From NCBI RefSeq assembly GCF_036634195.1, contig NZ_JAZIFY010000001.1, forward strand, positions 372,001 to 436,000: 64,000 nucleotides of DNA. Reading direction: 5' to 3'. Made by a program: the position numbers and the translations under genes. Shown piece after piece: positions 27,453 through 36,281 of this stretch. Under the pieces are notes generated by a model. That model had not been told where the DNA came from, searched no databases, and saw only the letters and a list, made by a program, of their open reading frames with translations. Positions within the stretch are counted from its first letter, which is position 1; every line of letters begins with the position of its first letter. The stretch comes from Streptomyces sp. P9-A4. Lineage in GTDB: Bacteria; Actinomycetota; Actinomycetes; Streptomycetales; Streptomycetaceae.

Positions 27453-29528
27453 ATGACCGATGAAGACCGGCGTACGCGCAATGGCGAGATCGGGCCCGCC
27501 GAGTGGCTCGCCATGAACCGGACCGGCAGCTTCGACTGGAATCTCGACACGGGCACCCTCGATGTCGACGAGTCGGGCCTGCTGGTCTTCGGGCTGGCCC
27601 CGGAGGCCTACGACGGCCGTCCGGCCTCGCTCGTCGCACGGCTCTCGCCCGAGGAGCGGGGCCGGCTGGAGGGCGTCGTACGCGAGGCCGTCAAGAGCGG
27701 CGAGGTCTCGTACACGGCGCACTTCCCCATTCCGCAGAGCGACGGAACACCCCACTGGACGCATGTGCAGGCACGGATCCTGCGCTCGCCCGACGGGCGG
27801 GCCCGGCGGATCGTCGGCGTCGTGCGGGACACGACCGCCGAGGTCACCCGTTTCGCGTTCGTCCAGGAGCTGGAGAAGCGGCGCGAGGTCCAGACGAGCA
27901 TCGTCGAGCGGACGACGAACGCACTGTCCCGGGCGGTGACGGTGGACGACGTGACGGCAGCCCTGACGGGGCCCGGCGGGCTCGCCCGGCTCGGCGCGGA
28001 CGGGCTCGCGCTGGGCCTCGTGGAGAACGGTTCCCTCAACATCATCGCGCTGAGCGGCGAATCCCTCGACGTGCTCGACAACCTCCGGAACCGCCGCCTG
28101 GACCGGGGGCTGCCGCTGGCCGAGGCCGTACTGAGCGGGCGGCCCCGGTTCGTGTCCTCGTTCCCGTCACTGGGGCGGGACTTCCCCGAACTCGCGCCGT
28201 ACCTGGCCCGGCTGGACTTCCGCGCGGCCTGCTATCTGCCGCTGGTGGCCCAGGCCAGGTCGCTCGGCGGCATGGCCCTGTTCTACCGGGGCCGTACCTC
28301 CTTCAACGCCGACGAGCGCAACCTCGCGCTGGGTCTCGCGGCGATCGTCGCCCAGTCGCTCCAGCGGGCCATCCTCTTCGACGAGGAACGGGAGCTGGCG
28401 ACCGGCCTCCAGGAGACGATGCTGCCGCGCCGCATCCCGGAGATCACCGGCGGCGAGATCGCGGTGCGCTACCACGCGGCGTGGAGCGGGCGGCAGGTCG
28501 GCGGCGACTGGTACGACGTGATCGCGCTGCCCCGCGGCCGGGTCGGGATCGTCGTGGGCGACGTCCAGGGCCACGACACGCACGCCGCCGCCATCATGGG
28601 GCAGCTGCGGATCGCCCTGCGCGCGTACGCGGGTGAGGGCCACGCCCCGTCGACGGTCCTCGCGCGCGCCTCCCGGTTCCTCGCCGAACTGGACACCAAC
28701 CGCTTCGCGACCTGCACGTACGCGCAGGTGGACCTGGCGAGCGGCACCCTGCGCGCGGTACGGGCCGGGCATCTCGGGCCGCTGATCCGGCACACCGACG
28801 GGCGGGTCGGGCAGCCCAAACTGCGGGGCGGGCTGCCGCTGGGTATCGCGACCGTGTTCGGGGACGAGGAGTTCCCGGAGACCCGGCTCGACCTGGTCCC
28901 CGGGGAGACGCTCGTGCTGTGCACGGACGGTCTCGTCGAGCAGCCGGGTTCGGACATCGAGACCGGTCTCACCGCGCTGTCGGAGGCGATCAGCAGCGGG
29001 CCGCCGCAGGCGGAGGCCCTCGCCGACCATCTGTCCGAGCGACTGTGGGAGCGCTGGGGCTCGGGCGACGACGTGGCGCTGCTCGTCCTGCGGCGCAGCC
29101 CGGACCCGGGCACGCACCGGGCGCCGCGGATCCACCAGTACATCCACCAGGCCGATCCGCAGGGCCTCTCCGACGCGCGTGCGGCGGTCGGGCAGGCGCT
29201 CCGCGACTGGGGGATGCCGGAGCTGGCGGACGACGCCGAGCTGCTGACCGGCGAACTGCTCGTCAACGTGCTGCTGCACACCGAGGGGGGCGCCGTACTG
29301 ACCCTGGAGGTGCTGCCCGAGCCGGTGCGGCGCGTCCGGCTGTCGGTGCAGGACCGGTCGAGCGCCTGGCCCCGGCGGCGCACCCCGGGCGAGGCGGCCA
29401 CCTCGGGCCGGGGGCTGTTGCTGCTGGACGCGCTGGCCTCGCGGTGGGGCGTTGAGCCGCGCGGCGAGGGCAAGGCGGTGTGGTGCGAGATCGGCCCGGC
29501 GCCGGTGCCGCAGCCGGGAACTGCCTGA
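27453..29528 (+). CDS. PAS-GAF-SpoIIE phosphatase with HATPase_c domain
   Basis: 691 aa. PAS-like sensor at about 15-135 (FDWNLDTGTLDVDESG, then HWTHVQARILRSPDG). GAF at about 150-305 (ACYLPLVAQARSLGGMALFY). PP2C-type SpoIIE phosphatase at about 325-550, with GGDWYDVIALPRGRVGIVVG and the metal-ligand stretch VGDVQGHD. C-terminal anti-sigma-type ATPase domain at about 565-680 (LLTGELLVNVLLHT, then SGRGLLLLDALASRWGV). These proteins control anti-anti-sigma phosphorylation in partner-switching cascades, so this is a likely stress or development signal integrator. The ATG 9 codons after the SARP-divergent gap is chosen; an in-frame ATG at 27444 is possible. Confidence 0.92.
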   Translation: MTDEDRRTRNGEIGPAEWLAMNRTGSFDWNLDTGTLDVDESGLLVFGLAPEAYDGRPASLVARLSPEERGRLEGVVREAVKSGEVSYTAHFPIPQSDGTPHWTHVQARILRSPDGRARRIVGVVRDTTAEVTRFAFVQELEKRREVQTSIVERTTNALSRAVTVDDVTAALTGPGGLARLGADGLALGLVENGSLNIIALSGESLDVLDNLRNRRLDRGLPLAEAVLSGRPRFVSSFPSLGRDFPELAPYLARLDFRAACYLPLVAQARSLGGMALFYRGRTSFNADERNLALGLAAIVAQSLQRAILFDEERELATGLQETMLPRRIPEITGGEIAVRYHAAWSGRQVGGDWYDVIALPRGRVGIVVGDVQGHDTHAAAIMGQLRIALRAYAGEGHAPSTVLARASRFLAELDTNRFATCTYAQVDLASGTLRAVRAGHLGPLIRHTDGRVGQPKLRGGLPLGIATVFGDEEFPETRLDLVPGETLVLCTDGLVEQPGSDIETGLTALSEAISSGPPQAEALADHLSERLWERWGSGDDVALLVLRRSPDPGTHRAPRIHQYIHQADPQGLSDARAAVGQALRDWGMPELADDAELLTGELLVNVLLHTEGGAVLTLEVLPEPVRRVRLSVQDRSSAWPRRRTPGEAATSGRGLLLLDALASRWGVEPRGEGKAVWCEIGPAPVPQPGTA

Positions 29529-29539
29529 GGAGGTACGAC

Positions 29540-30565
29540 GTGGACCCCGTGGCCGCACTGAACCGCATCGCGTTCCTGCTCGAACGCGCCCAGGCGCCGA
29601 CGTACCGCGCGCGAGCATTCCGTACCGCCGCCGTCGCGGTCGCCGCCCTGCCGGCCGGCGAGGTGGAGCGGCGCGCGGCGGCCGGCACCCTGGAGGCCGT
29701 GAAGGGCCTCGGGCCGAAGACGGCGGCGGTGGTACGGGAGGCGCTCGACGGGCGGGTCCCGGAGTATCTGGCGGGGCTTGAGGCGGAGCTCGAGGAGTCC
29801 CTGCGGACGGCCGAACCCACCAGCGGGGGCGAGGCGTTGCGGGCGGCGCTGCGGGGCGACTGTCACCTCCATTCGGACTGGTCGGACGGAGGAGCCTCGA
29901 TCGAGGACATGGGCCGCGCGGCGGCGGCGATCGGCCACGCGTGGGCGGTGCTCACCGACCACTCGCCCCGGCTGACCGTGGCACGGGGCCTGTCACCGGA
30001 GCGGCTGCGGGAGCAGCTGGACGTGGTGGCGCGGCTGAACGAGGAGTGGGCGCCGTTCCGGCTGCTGACCGGCATCGAGTGCGACATCCTGGACGACGGT
30101 TCGCTCGACCAGGAGCCCGAGCTGCTCGACCGTCTCGATCTGGTGGTCGGTTCGGTCCACTCGAAGCTCCGGATGGAGGCGGGGGCGATGACCCGCCGGC
30201 TCGAACGGGCGGTGCGCAACCCTTTGATGGACGTGCTCGGGCACTGCACCGGCCGGCTGGTGGCGGGCGGACGGCTGCGGCCGGAGTCGGAGTTCGACGC
30301 GGAGCGGGTGTTCGCCGCGTGCGCCGAATCGGGGACGGCCGTCGAGATCAACAGCCGCCCGGAGCGGCTCGATCCGCCTCGGCGGCTGCTCCGGCTGGCG
30401 GTGGCGGCGGGGACGTACATCGCGGTGGACACGGACGCCCACGCCCCCGGCCAGCTGGAGTGGCAGATCCTCGGCTGCGCGCGGGCGGAGGAGTGCGGGG
30501 TGCCGGAGGACCGGGTGATCAACACCTGGACCGCGGAACGGCTGTTGGAGTGGGCGCGGAGGTAG
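29540..30565 (+). CDS. PHP-domain phosphoesterase with HhH module (PolX-like without polymerase)
   Basis: 341 aa from the GTG behind GAGGAGG. The N-terminal ~90 residues hold a helix-hairpin-helix motif (LEAVKGLGPKTAAVVREAL), as in DNA polymerase beta/X enzymes. The PHP domain follows: GDCHLHSDWSDGG (His109, His111), VLTDHS, GIECDIL, VGSVHSKL, DVLGHCTG and DTDAHAPGQLEWQ supply the metal ligands. Bacterial PolX proteins have the same modules plus a nucleotidyltransferase core, which is absent here. It is probably a nuclease or phosphatase acting on DNA ends. It lies 11 bp after the SpoIIE gene, so it is probably co-transcribed. Confidence 0.87.
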   Translation: MDPVAALNRIAFLLERAQAPTYRARAFRTAAVAVAALPAGEVERRAAAGTLEAVKGLGPKTAAVVREALDGRVPEYLAGLEAELEESLRTAEPTSGGEALRAALRGDCHLHSDWSDGGASIEDMGRAAAAIGHAWAVLTDHSPRLTVARGLSPERLREQLDVVARLNEEWAPFRLLTGIECDILDDGSLDQEPELLDRLDLVVGSVHSKLRMEAGAMTRRLERAVRNPLMDVLGHCTGRLVAGGRLRPESEFDAERVFAACAESGTAVEINSRPERLDPPRRLLRLAVAAGTYIAVDTDAHAPGQLEWQILGCARAEECGVPEDRVINTWTAERLLEWARR

Positions 30566-30573
30566 GAGGGCGT

Positions 30574-30638
30574 CTGGGGGTACCTGGGGGTGCTGGGGGT
30601 GCCTGGGGGTGCCTGGGGTGCTGGGGGTGCCTGGGGTG
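30574..30638 (+). repeat. G-run tandem repeat between convergent genes
   Basis: CTGGGGGTGC-type units repeat seven or so times with G4-G5 runs spaced 4-7 nt apart. The strand can form G-quadruplexes. It occupies the 85-bp gap between the PHP gene and the convergent aldehyde dehydrogenase and may act as a transcription stop. Confidence 0.7.
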
Positions 30639-30650
30639 TCTTTGGGCGTG

Positions 30651-32048
30651 TCAGGCGCGCTGCCAGACCGTGGTCGCGTTGCAGAACTCGCGGATGCCGT
30701 GGCCGGACAGCTCACGCCCGTACCCGGAGCGCTTGATCCCGCCGAAGGGGAGCGCGGGGTGGGAGGCGGTCATGCCGTTGACGAAGACGCCGCCGGCCTC
30801 CAGGTCGCGGACGAAGAAGGCGACGTCCTCGGGGGACCGGGTCCACACGTTGGAACTGAGGCCGAACGGGGAGTCGTTGGCGACGGTGACGGCCTCCTCG
30901 ATGTCGCTCACGGGGTAGACGGTGGCGACCGGGCCGAAGGTCTCCTCCTGGTGGATCCGCATCCGGGGGGTGATGCCGGTGAGGACGGTGGGCCGGTAGT
31001 ACCAGCCGTCCCGGAGGCCGGGTTCCTCGGGCCGGTGGCCGCCGCAGAGGACGGTGGCGCCGAGCCGTACCGCGTCGTCGACGAGCGCCTCCAGCTCGGC
31101 CCTGCCCTGTTCGGTGGCGAGGGGGCCGACGTCGGTGGACTCGTCGAGGGGGTTGCCGACGGTGAGGGCGTTCATGGCGGCGGTGAAGCGCTCGGAGAAG
31201 TCGTCGTAGACGTCCTGGTGGACGATGAACCGCTTGGCGGCGATGCACGACTGCCCGTTGTTCTGGACGCGGGCGGTGACGGCGGTCTTGACGGCCGCGA
31301 CGATGTCGGCGGAGGGCATGACGACGAACGGGTCGCTGCCGCCGAGCTCCAGGACGGTCTTCTTCACCTCGTCGCCGGCGACGGCGGCGACGGCCCGGCC
31401 GGCCGGCTCGCTGCCGGTGAGGGTGGCGGCGACGACCCTGGGGTCCCGCAGAACACCTTCTACGTCGCGCGCGCCGATCAGCAGGGCCTGGAAGCAGCCC
31501 TCGGGGTATCCGGCGCGGCGGAAGAGGTCCCCGAGGTAGAGCGCGGTCCTCGGGACGTTGGAGGCGTGCTTGAGGAGGCCTGTGTTGCCGGCCATGAGCG
31601 CGGGCGCGGCGAAGCGGATCACCTGCCAGAGCGGGAAGTTCCAGGGCATGACGGCGAGGATGGGGCCGAGGGGCCGGTAGTGGACGCGGGCGATGTCCGC
31701 GCCGGAGTCCTGGACGTCGCTCTCGGCGGGGTGCTCGTCGGCGAGCAGCTCCTCGGCGTTACGGGCGTACCAGCGCATGGCCTTGGCGCACTTGGCGGCC
31801 TCGGCGCGGGCCGCGACGAGGGGTTTGCCCATCTCGACGGTCATGGTGCGGGCGATGTCGTCGGTGTCCTCGTCGAGGAGCGTGGCGGCGGCGCGCATGA
31901 GGCGGGCGCGCTCGGCGAAGGACGTGGTGCGGTACTGGCGGTACGCCTCGTGCGCGGCGGCGATCCGCCGCTCGACCTCCTCGGGCGAGTGGGCCTCGTA
32001 CGTACGCAGTGTCTCGCCGGTCGCGGGGTTCACGGTGGCGATGCCCAT
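30651..32048 (-). CDS. NAD(P)-dependent aldehyde dehydrogenase (succinate-semialdehyde type)
   Basis: 465 aa from ATG 32048 with AGGAGG upstream. Catalytic Cys268 sits in [11 protein letters not shown] and the general base Glu234 in LELGGSDPF. The substrate-pocket and cofactor stretch is [17 protein letters not shown], and the C-terminal stretch is [13 protein letters not shown]. Length and the [13 protein letters not shown] region match the GabD-like succinate-semialdehyde dehydrogenases of Streptomyces, converting succinate semialdehyde to succinate in GABA-shunt catabolism. No GABA transaminase lies beside it, so the substrate is uncertain. Confidence 0.92.
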   Translation of the reverse strand: MGIATVNPATGETLRTYEAHSPEEVERRIAAAHEAYRQYRTTSFAERARLMRAAATLLDEDTDDIARTMTVEMGKPLVAARAEAAKCAKAMRWYARNAEELLADEHPAESDVQDSGADIARVHYRPLGPILAVMPWNFPLWQVIRFAAPALMAGNTGLLKHASNVPRTALYLGDLFRRAGYPEGCFQALLIGARDVEGVLRDPRVVAATLTGSEPAGRAVAAVAGDEVKKTVLELGGSDPFVVMPSADIVAAVKTAVTARVQNNGQSCIAAKRFIVHQDVYDDFSERFTAAMNALTVGNPLDESTDVGPLATEQGRAELEALVDDAVRLGATVLCGGHRPEEPGLRDGWYYRPTVLTGITPRMRIHQEETFGPVATVYPVSDIEEAVTVANDSPFGLSSNVWTRSPEDVAFFVRDLEAGGVFVNGMTASHPALPFGGIKRSGYGRELSGHGIREFCNATTVWQRA

Positions 32049-32151
32049 GACGCGTCTCCTCCTGCCATCGGCCCCCGCATGCAACTTCGCGCGAAGCGGG
32101 GCGGGGCGCAACAGGGACGGGGCGGCGGGGTGACTTGAGGGGGGCCGGGGT

Positions 32152-32189
32152 GGAGGTGCTGGGCGGGGCCGGGGGGAGGTGCTGGGCGG
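32152..32189 (+). repeat. G-rich direct repeat
   Basis: GGAGGTGCTGGGCGG occurs at 32152-32166 and 32175-32189 within a G-rich leader stretch between the aldehyde dehydrogenase and the VOC gene. The two lie in the divergent promoter gap. Confidence 0.6.
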
Positions 32190-32270
32190 AGACGGGGAGC
32201 TGGGCTCGGGCCGGCGGGCCGCCGGGCAACGACCGCCCCCGCGAGTGCTCGCCTCCGTACACTCACGACC

Positions 32271-32654
32271 ATGGCATGCCGCATCAGCGAGTTGATCATC
32301 GACGCCGCCGACCCCGAGAAGCTGGCGGTGTTCTGGAGCGAGGTCCTCGGTTACGTCGAGCTGGGCCGGGAGGACGACGGGAGCATCGAGATCGGTCCGC
32401 CCGAGGTGGGTTTCGGCGGCCCGCAGCCGACCCTCGTCCTGAGCCCGAGCAGCACTCCTCGCACCGGGAAGCTCCGCCTGCACATCGACGTGAATCCCAC
32501 CGACCGTGACCAGGACGCCGAGCTGGAGCGGCTGCTCGCACTCGGCGCGAGGCGGGCCGACGTGGGCCAGACGGGCACGGAGAGCTGGCACGTGCTGGCG
32601 GACCCGGAAGGCAACGAGTTCTGCCTCCTGCGCACCCGGATCCGACCGATGTGA
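32271..32654 (+). CDS. VOC-superfamily (glyoxalase-like) protein
   Basis: 127 aa. Reads as the paired beta-alpha-beta-beta-beta fold: ISELIIDAADPEKLAVFWSE, VLGYVELGREDDGSIEIGPP, then KLRLHIDVNPTDRDQDAELE and SWHVLADPEGNEFCLL. The end DPEGNEFCLL is a hallmark of this superfamily, with the Glu usually a metal ligand. Members include glyoxalases, dioxygenases and resistance proteins; the substrate cannot be assigned. Single gene, divergent from the aldehyde dehydrogenase. Confidence 0.85.
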   Translation: MACRISELIIDAADPEKLAVFWSEVLGYVELGREDDGSIEIGPPEVGFGGPQPTLVLSPSSTPRTGKLRLHIDVNPTDRDQDAELERLLALGARRADVGQTGTESWHVLADPEGNEFCLLRTRIRPM

Positions 32655-32727
32655 CGACGGCTGTCACCGGAACCTGCTGCCGGACGGGGGCCTGACAGCT
32701 GCGGGTCCCCGTGTGTAGCGTCGCCCC

Positions 32728-33051
32728 ATGACCGAGGAGACCACGGCCAGGGCAGGCAGAGAGTTCTACACGTTCGACGGCCGGATCCTGGAGGTCTTCG
32801 GCAGCTATCCGAAGCGGTTCCACATCCGGAACATGGACCTGCAGGTGACGGGCCCCGACCGAAAGGGTCGGCGGACCGTCGTGATCACCGAAGGTACGCC
32901 CGAAGCCCGGGCGACACAGCACACATGGCACCACTCGGCCGAGGAATGGCAGCGGGCGCAGGGCCTGGAGGCCTTGCTGGAAGCGGTACGGGCGGGTATC
33001 GCGACGGCCCGGGAGTACGGGCCTCAAGAGGTTTCCCGTAACTGTGACTGA
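32728..33051 (+). CDS. hypothetical protein of 107 aa preceding the oxygenase pair
   Basis: Not recognised. It begins MTEETTARAGREFYTFDGRI and has FHIRNMDLQVTGPDRKGRR followed by an Ala/Glu-rich helical end, suggesting a small beta domain plus a helix. No signal, membrane segment or Cys pair apart from the final residues. It ends 33 bp before the first oxygenase-like gene and points the same way, so it may belong to that operon. Confidence 0.6.
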   Translation: MTEETTARAGREFYTFDGRILEVFGSYPKRFHIRNMDLQVTGPDRKGRRTVVITEGTPEARATQHTWHHSAEEWQRAQGLEALLEAVRAGIATAREYGPQEVSRNCD

Positions 33052-33084
33052 CGACGTCCACACCCCTGTCAGGGACTCGATTTG

Positions 33085-34317
33085 ATGCACACAACAGAGC
33101 CGGCGGAAGCCTCCATCGAGGATGATGCGAGCAACATCTTGGTTGCGCCTTCGACGATGCAGGACAATGACTTGATCAGGGAGTTCTTCGGGAGTGCCAT
33201 CACGCCGGAGGACCTTGCTTCCGGTTCGCACAACCTCGCGCAGAAGACCGTCTACCTGTGTGGCGACGTATCCGGGATCAGCGTCCACCAACTACGTACG
33301 GCTGACCGGGTATTCGCCATCCGGGAACTGTCACACGGTTACCACGAGGGCGCCGAAGAACCCTGGACTCTCGTCGGTCTCGGCCAGGTTCCCCTCCGCG
33401 TACATGGCGTAGGCGTGTACTACCGCCGCTTCTTCGGACTCGACGCCGATCACTTCGGACGGATCCGTACGGAGCACACCTTCCAGTCCCTGACGGAGTC
33501 CACCAAACCCGGAACGGCCCACCGCAGCGGAATCTATCTGACGCCCGTCACACAGAACGATGACGAACTGCATTTCCGCCTGCTCCGTTGCTCCACGAAT
33601 CTCTCGGGGCCGACCGAGAGCTTCCGCCCGACCGACACGGCCATCGTCGAGGCCCTGAACCGCGAGGCCGCGGCCGTCTTCCGGAACCAGGCACCGCTGA
33701 ATCACGTTCTCGCCCAGATCTACCACAACACCCTTGCCACGACGGAGCGCAAACAGTCCAAGGCCAAGATCTCGGCCCACGCCGACAAGACCAAGGATAT
33801 GCCCGCCAACGGCATCATGGCCTTCTGCACCTTCTACGACCGGCTCGAAAAGCTGCGCCCCCTGACTGAAGACGCCTTCGACTACGGCGTGAAGAGCGCC
33901 AGCGGTCTGACCCGACTCCACTTCCGCCTCAAGGAGTCGACCCAAGAACGCGACGGGGCCGCGCTCCCCTCGCATTTCACCCTGACCCTCTACCCCGGCT
34001 CCGTCTTCTTCATGCCGTTGTCCACCAACCGCCTGTATACGCACGAAATCAGGCCCTCGACGTTGGACGCCGAGTTGCTTCCGACCCGCCTGGGATACGT
34101 GGTGCGCTGTTCGAGCGCGGAAGCCGTCCACAAGAACGGCCACACGTTCCTCAAAACGGGCGGAGATCTGGTGAAGCTGGGGCCACCCACCCCCGACGGC
34201 ATGAACGAGCTGCGCAGACTGTACGCCGAGGAGAACAGAACCTCGTCCTTCGTCGAATACGGCGACAAGTTTTCCTTCAGCATGAACACGGGAGACTACG
34301 TTGCCCCGCGAATCTAG
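33085..34317 (+). CDS. putative 2OG/Fe(II) AlkB-like oxygenase, long form
   Basis: 410 aa from ATG 33085 (a TTG is one codon earlier). The N-terminal ~200 residues are unlike anything I recognise. The C-terminal half shows a double-stranded beta-helix ligand set: His232-x-Asp234 (ISAHADKTKDMP), a distal His320 in VFFMPLSTNRLYTHEI and Arg341 in RLGYVVRCSS. This order matches AlkB-type 2-oxoglutarate/Fe(II) dioxygenases. Its neighbour carries the same set, so the two are likely paralogues acting together. The region is lower in GC than its surroundings, which suggests acquisition. Substrate unknown (nucleic acid, protein or small molecule). Confidence 0.7.
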   Translation: MHTTEPAEASIEDDASNILVAPSTMQDNDLIREFFGSAITPEDLASGSHNLAQKTVYLCGDVSGISVHQLRTADRVFAIRELSHGYHEGAEEPWTLVGLGQVPLRVHGVGVYYRRFFGLDADHFGRIRTEHTFQSLTESTKPGTAHRSGIYLTPVTQNDDELHFRLLRCSTNLSGPTESFRPTDTAIVEALNREAAAVFRNQAPLNHVLAQIYHNTLATTERKQSKAKISAHADKTKDMPANGIMAFCTFYDRLEKLRPLTEDAFDYGVKSASGLTRLHFRLKESTQERDGAALPSHFTLTLYPGSVFFMPLSTNRLYTHEIRPSTLDAELLPTRLGYVVRCSSAEAVHKNGHTFLKTGGDLVKLGPPTPDGMNELRRLYAEENRTSSFVEYGDKFSFSMNTGDYVAPRI

Positions 34318-35071
34318 GATCTCGGACGAGATCATCTCCTACGTTCTGCGAACCGAGGAGAATCTCTTCGCGGAGCTTTCCGCGTCGGCTCGACTGGAAG
34401 ACGTAGGCAAAGGCCGACGAGGCGCCGTCCTGGCCAAGGCCGACGAGGCGGGTGGCGTGCCTCTAGTACGTACTACCGCCCAATACACCAACCCGGCGCA
34501 GCGTTTCCGTGCGGTGCACGAGCGGCTCGGCCAACAGATCCAAGAACGTGCGGCGCTCCCGGTCGGCTTCAACAACGCCCTCATCGAGAGCTACACGAAC
34601 GCCTATACAACCATGGGCAGCCACTCCGACCAAGCCCTCGATCTGGCCATGGAATCATTCATCGCCGTACTCTCCTGCTACGAACACCCCGAAGCGGGCC
34701 CACCGAGGAAGCTCGTCTTCGAATCGAAGGGGCCCGATGGCGAGAAGTTCGAGATCCCCCTCACCCACAACGGTTTCGTAGCTTTCTCTGTCGCCTCGAA
34801 CAGGCGGCTCAGGCACAAAATAATATTGGACGCATCGGCCAGGACGACGGAGAACCAATGGCTGGGTGTCACCTTCCGAACATCAAACACCTTCGTCCGA
34901 TATCACGACGGACACGCATACCTCCCACAGCGCACGCGCCTCACGCCGGCCGACGATGAGCAGAGACGCGAGTTCTACCGACTCCGGCGCCGCGAGAACA
35001 ACGAAACGGACTTCACCTACCCCCCGCTGACGTACACGATCAGCGAGAGCGACCTCATGCCACCCGTCTGA
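34301..35071 (+). CDS. putative 2OG/Fe(II) AlkB-like oxygenase, short form
   Basis: 256 aa from a TTG start 7 nt after GGAG, overlapping the previous gene by 17 bp, so translation is coupled. The ligand set is complete: His108-x-Asp110 (TTMGSHSDQALDL), then SFIAVLSCYE, then His172 in NRRLRHKIIL and Arg193 in QWLGVTFRTS. FNNALIESYTNAYTTMG before the HxD matches the loop that precedes this motif in AlkB proteins. It lacks the 200-residue N-terminus of its partner. The AT-rich patch around 34815 (AAAATAATATT) is unusual for this chromosome. No substrate can be assigned. Confidence 0.72.
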   Translation: MPRESRISDEIISYVLRTEENLFAELSASARLEDVGKGRRGAVLAKADEAGGVPLVRTTAQYTNPAQRFRAVHERLGQQIQERAALPVGFNNALIESYTNAYTTMGSHSDQALDLAMESFIAVLSCYEHPEAGPPRKLVFESKGPDGEKFEIPLTHNGFVAFSVASNRRLRHKIILDASARTTENQWLGVTFRTSNTFVRYHDGHAYLPQRTRLTPADDEQRREFYRLRRRENNETDFTYPPLTYTISESDLMPPV

Positions 35072-35310
35072 CCGACATTCGGGCCGCTGACGGCATGGCG
35101 CTAGGGCATCGTGCAGCCCGGTCACAGAGCCCCCGAAAACCCGCTTGGCGGACCAATGCGGCCACTGCTACGTTTCCGGAGGCCGTGTGAGAGAACGAGG
35201 AGGTGGTACCCGTGAACGCAGTATCGACATGGGTGCTCCCCTCCGGGGTCACGGTCGGGCGGTAGGTCGTCCGGGAGCGCCGTACATGAGCTCTCCCGAA
35301 AGGCACGACC

Positions 35311-36054
35311 ATGCACCTCACTTCTGAACGGCGCCTCGACGACGGCGTCCTCGAGCGCGAGTTCACCCTCGGGGAGATCCCCGGCATCCTGTGGACGCCC
35401 GCGTCCGCCGCCTCGTCCGAACCCGTGCCGCTGATCCTGATCGGCCACCCCCCTCTCGGACTGAGCCGGATGTACCCGCGGCTGGCCGGGCGGGCCCGGT
35501 ACTACGCGGCGGAGTACGGCTTCGCCTCGGCCACCATCGAGCTTCCCGGGAGCGGTGACCGGCCGCGTTGGGCCGCCGCCGAGGAGGCTCGCGCCGACCT
35601 GCGCCGGGCGATGGAGGCCGGTGGGCCCGTCAGCGACGAGATCATCGACGCCCTCGTCCTCCCGCTCGTCGACAAGGCGGTCCCGGAATGGCAGGCCGCC
35701 CTGGACGCCCTCCTCGCGCTGCCCGAGATCGGCGGCCCGGTCGGGTACGAGGGAGGCGTGATCTCCATCGGCCTCCGCCTCGCGGTGGTCGAGCCGCGGA
35801 TCGTGGCCGCCGGGTTCTTTGCCGGGAGTCTCGTACCCGCCGTCATGTTCGAGGAGGCCCGCCAGGTCACCATTCCGCTGCACGTCCTGCTGCAGTGGGA
35901 CGACGAAGGGAACGACCGGCAGGCCGCCCTGGACCTGTTCGACGCCTTCGGCTCCAAGGAGAAGACGCTGCACGCCAACATGGGCGGGCACACCGGCGTC
36001 CCGCAGTTCGAACTCGACCCCGGCGCCCGGTTCTTCGCCCGGCACCTGAGGTGA
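35311..36054 (+). CDS. alpha/beta hydrolase family protein
   Basis: 247 aa. The fold is visible: PLILIGHPPLG (oxyanion strand), FASATIELPGSGDRP (strand plus turn), then the nucleophile region GPVGYEGGVISIGLRLAVVEPRI. Here Ser152 sits in VISIG rather than the usual GxSxG. Asp197/198 (LLQWDDEG) and His227 (MGGHTG) could complete the triad. Homologues usually carry a clean GxSxG elbow, so activity may differ. Single gene behind a 240-bp gap. Confidence 0.8.
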   Translation: MHLTSERRLDDGVLEREFTLGEIPGILWTPASAASSEPVPLILIGHPPLGLSRMYPRLAGRARYYAAEYGFASATIELPGSGDRPRWAAAEEARADLRRAMEAGGPVSDEIIDALVLPLVDKAVPEWQAALDALLALPEIGGPVGYEGGVISIGLRLAVVEPRIVAAGFFAGSLVPAVMFEEARQVTIPLHVLLQWDDEGNDRQAALDLFDAFGSKEKTLHANMGGHTGVPQFELDPGARFFARHLR

Positions 36055-36144
36055 GACCGGGCCGTCGGGCCGGCAGCAGCCGGTAAGGGGCACCGTCCAG
36101 GATGCTGATCGTCCAGGACGGGCCCCGGCTCTCCTCGGCGCTGG

Positions 36145-36185
36145 GCAGCACGGGCCCTTGCCACCTCGGCAGGGGCCCGTGCTGC
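36145..36185 (+). terminator. hairpin after the hydrolase gene
   Basis: A 13-bp arm at 36145-36157 pairs with 36173-36185, and TGCC/GGCA inside extends the stem. There is no T-run, as usual for Streptomyces terminators. Confidence 0.65.
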
Positions 36186-36281
36186 GCGCAAGTGACCTAG
36201 TGCTGTGACCGCGTAGGTTCGCCGGGTTGGTGGTCGTGACGGTTGGATGTGCGGTGACGTCCAGTCGACCGCTGGAGGCGC

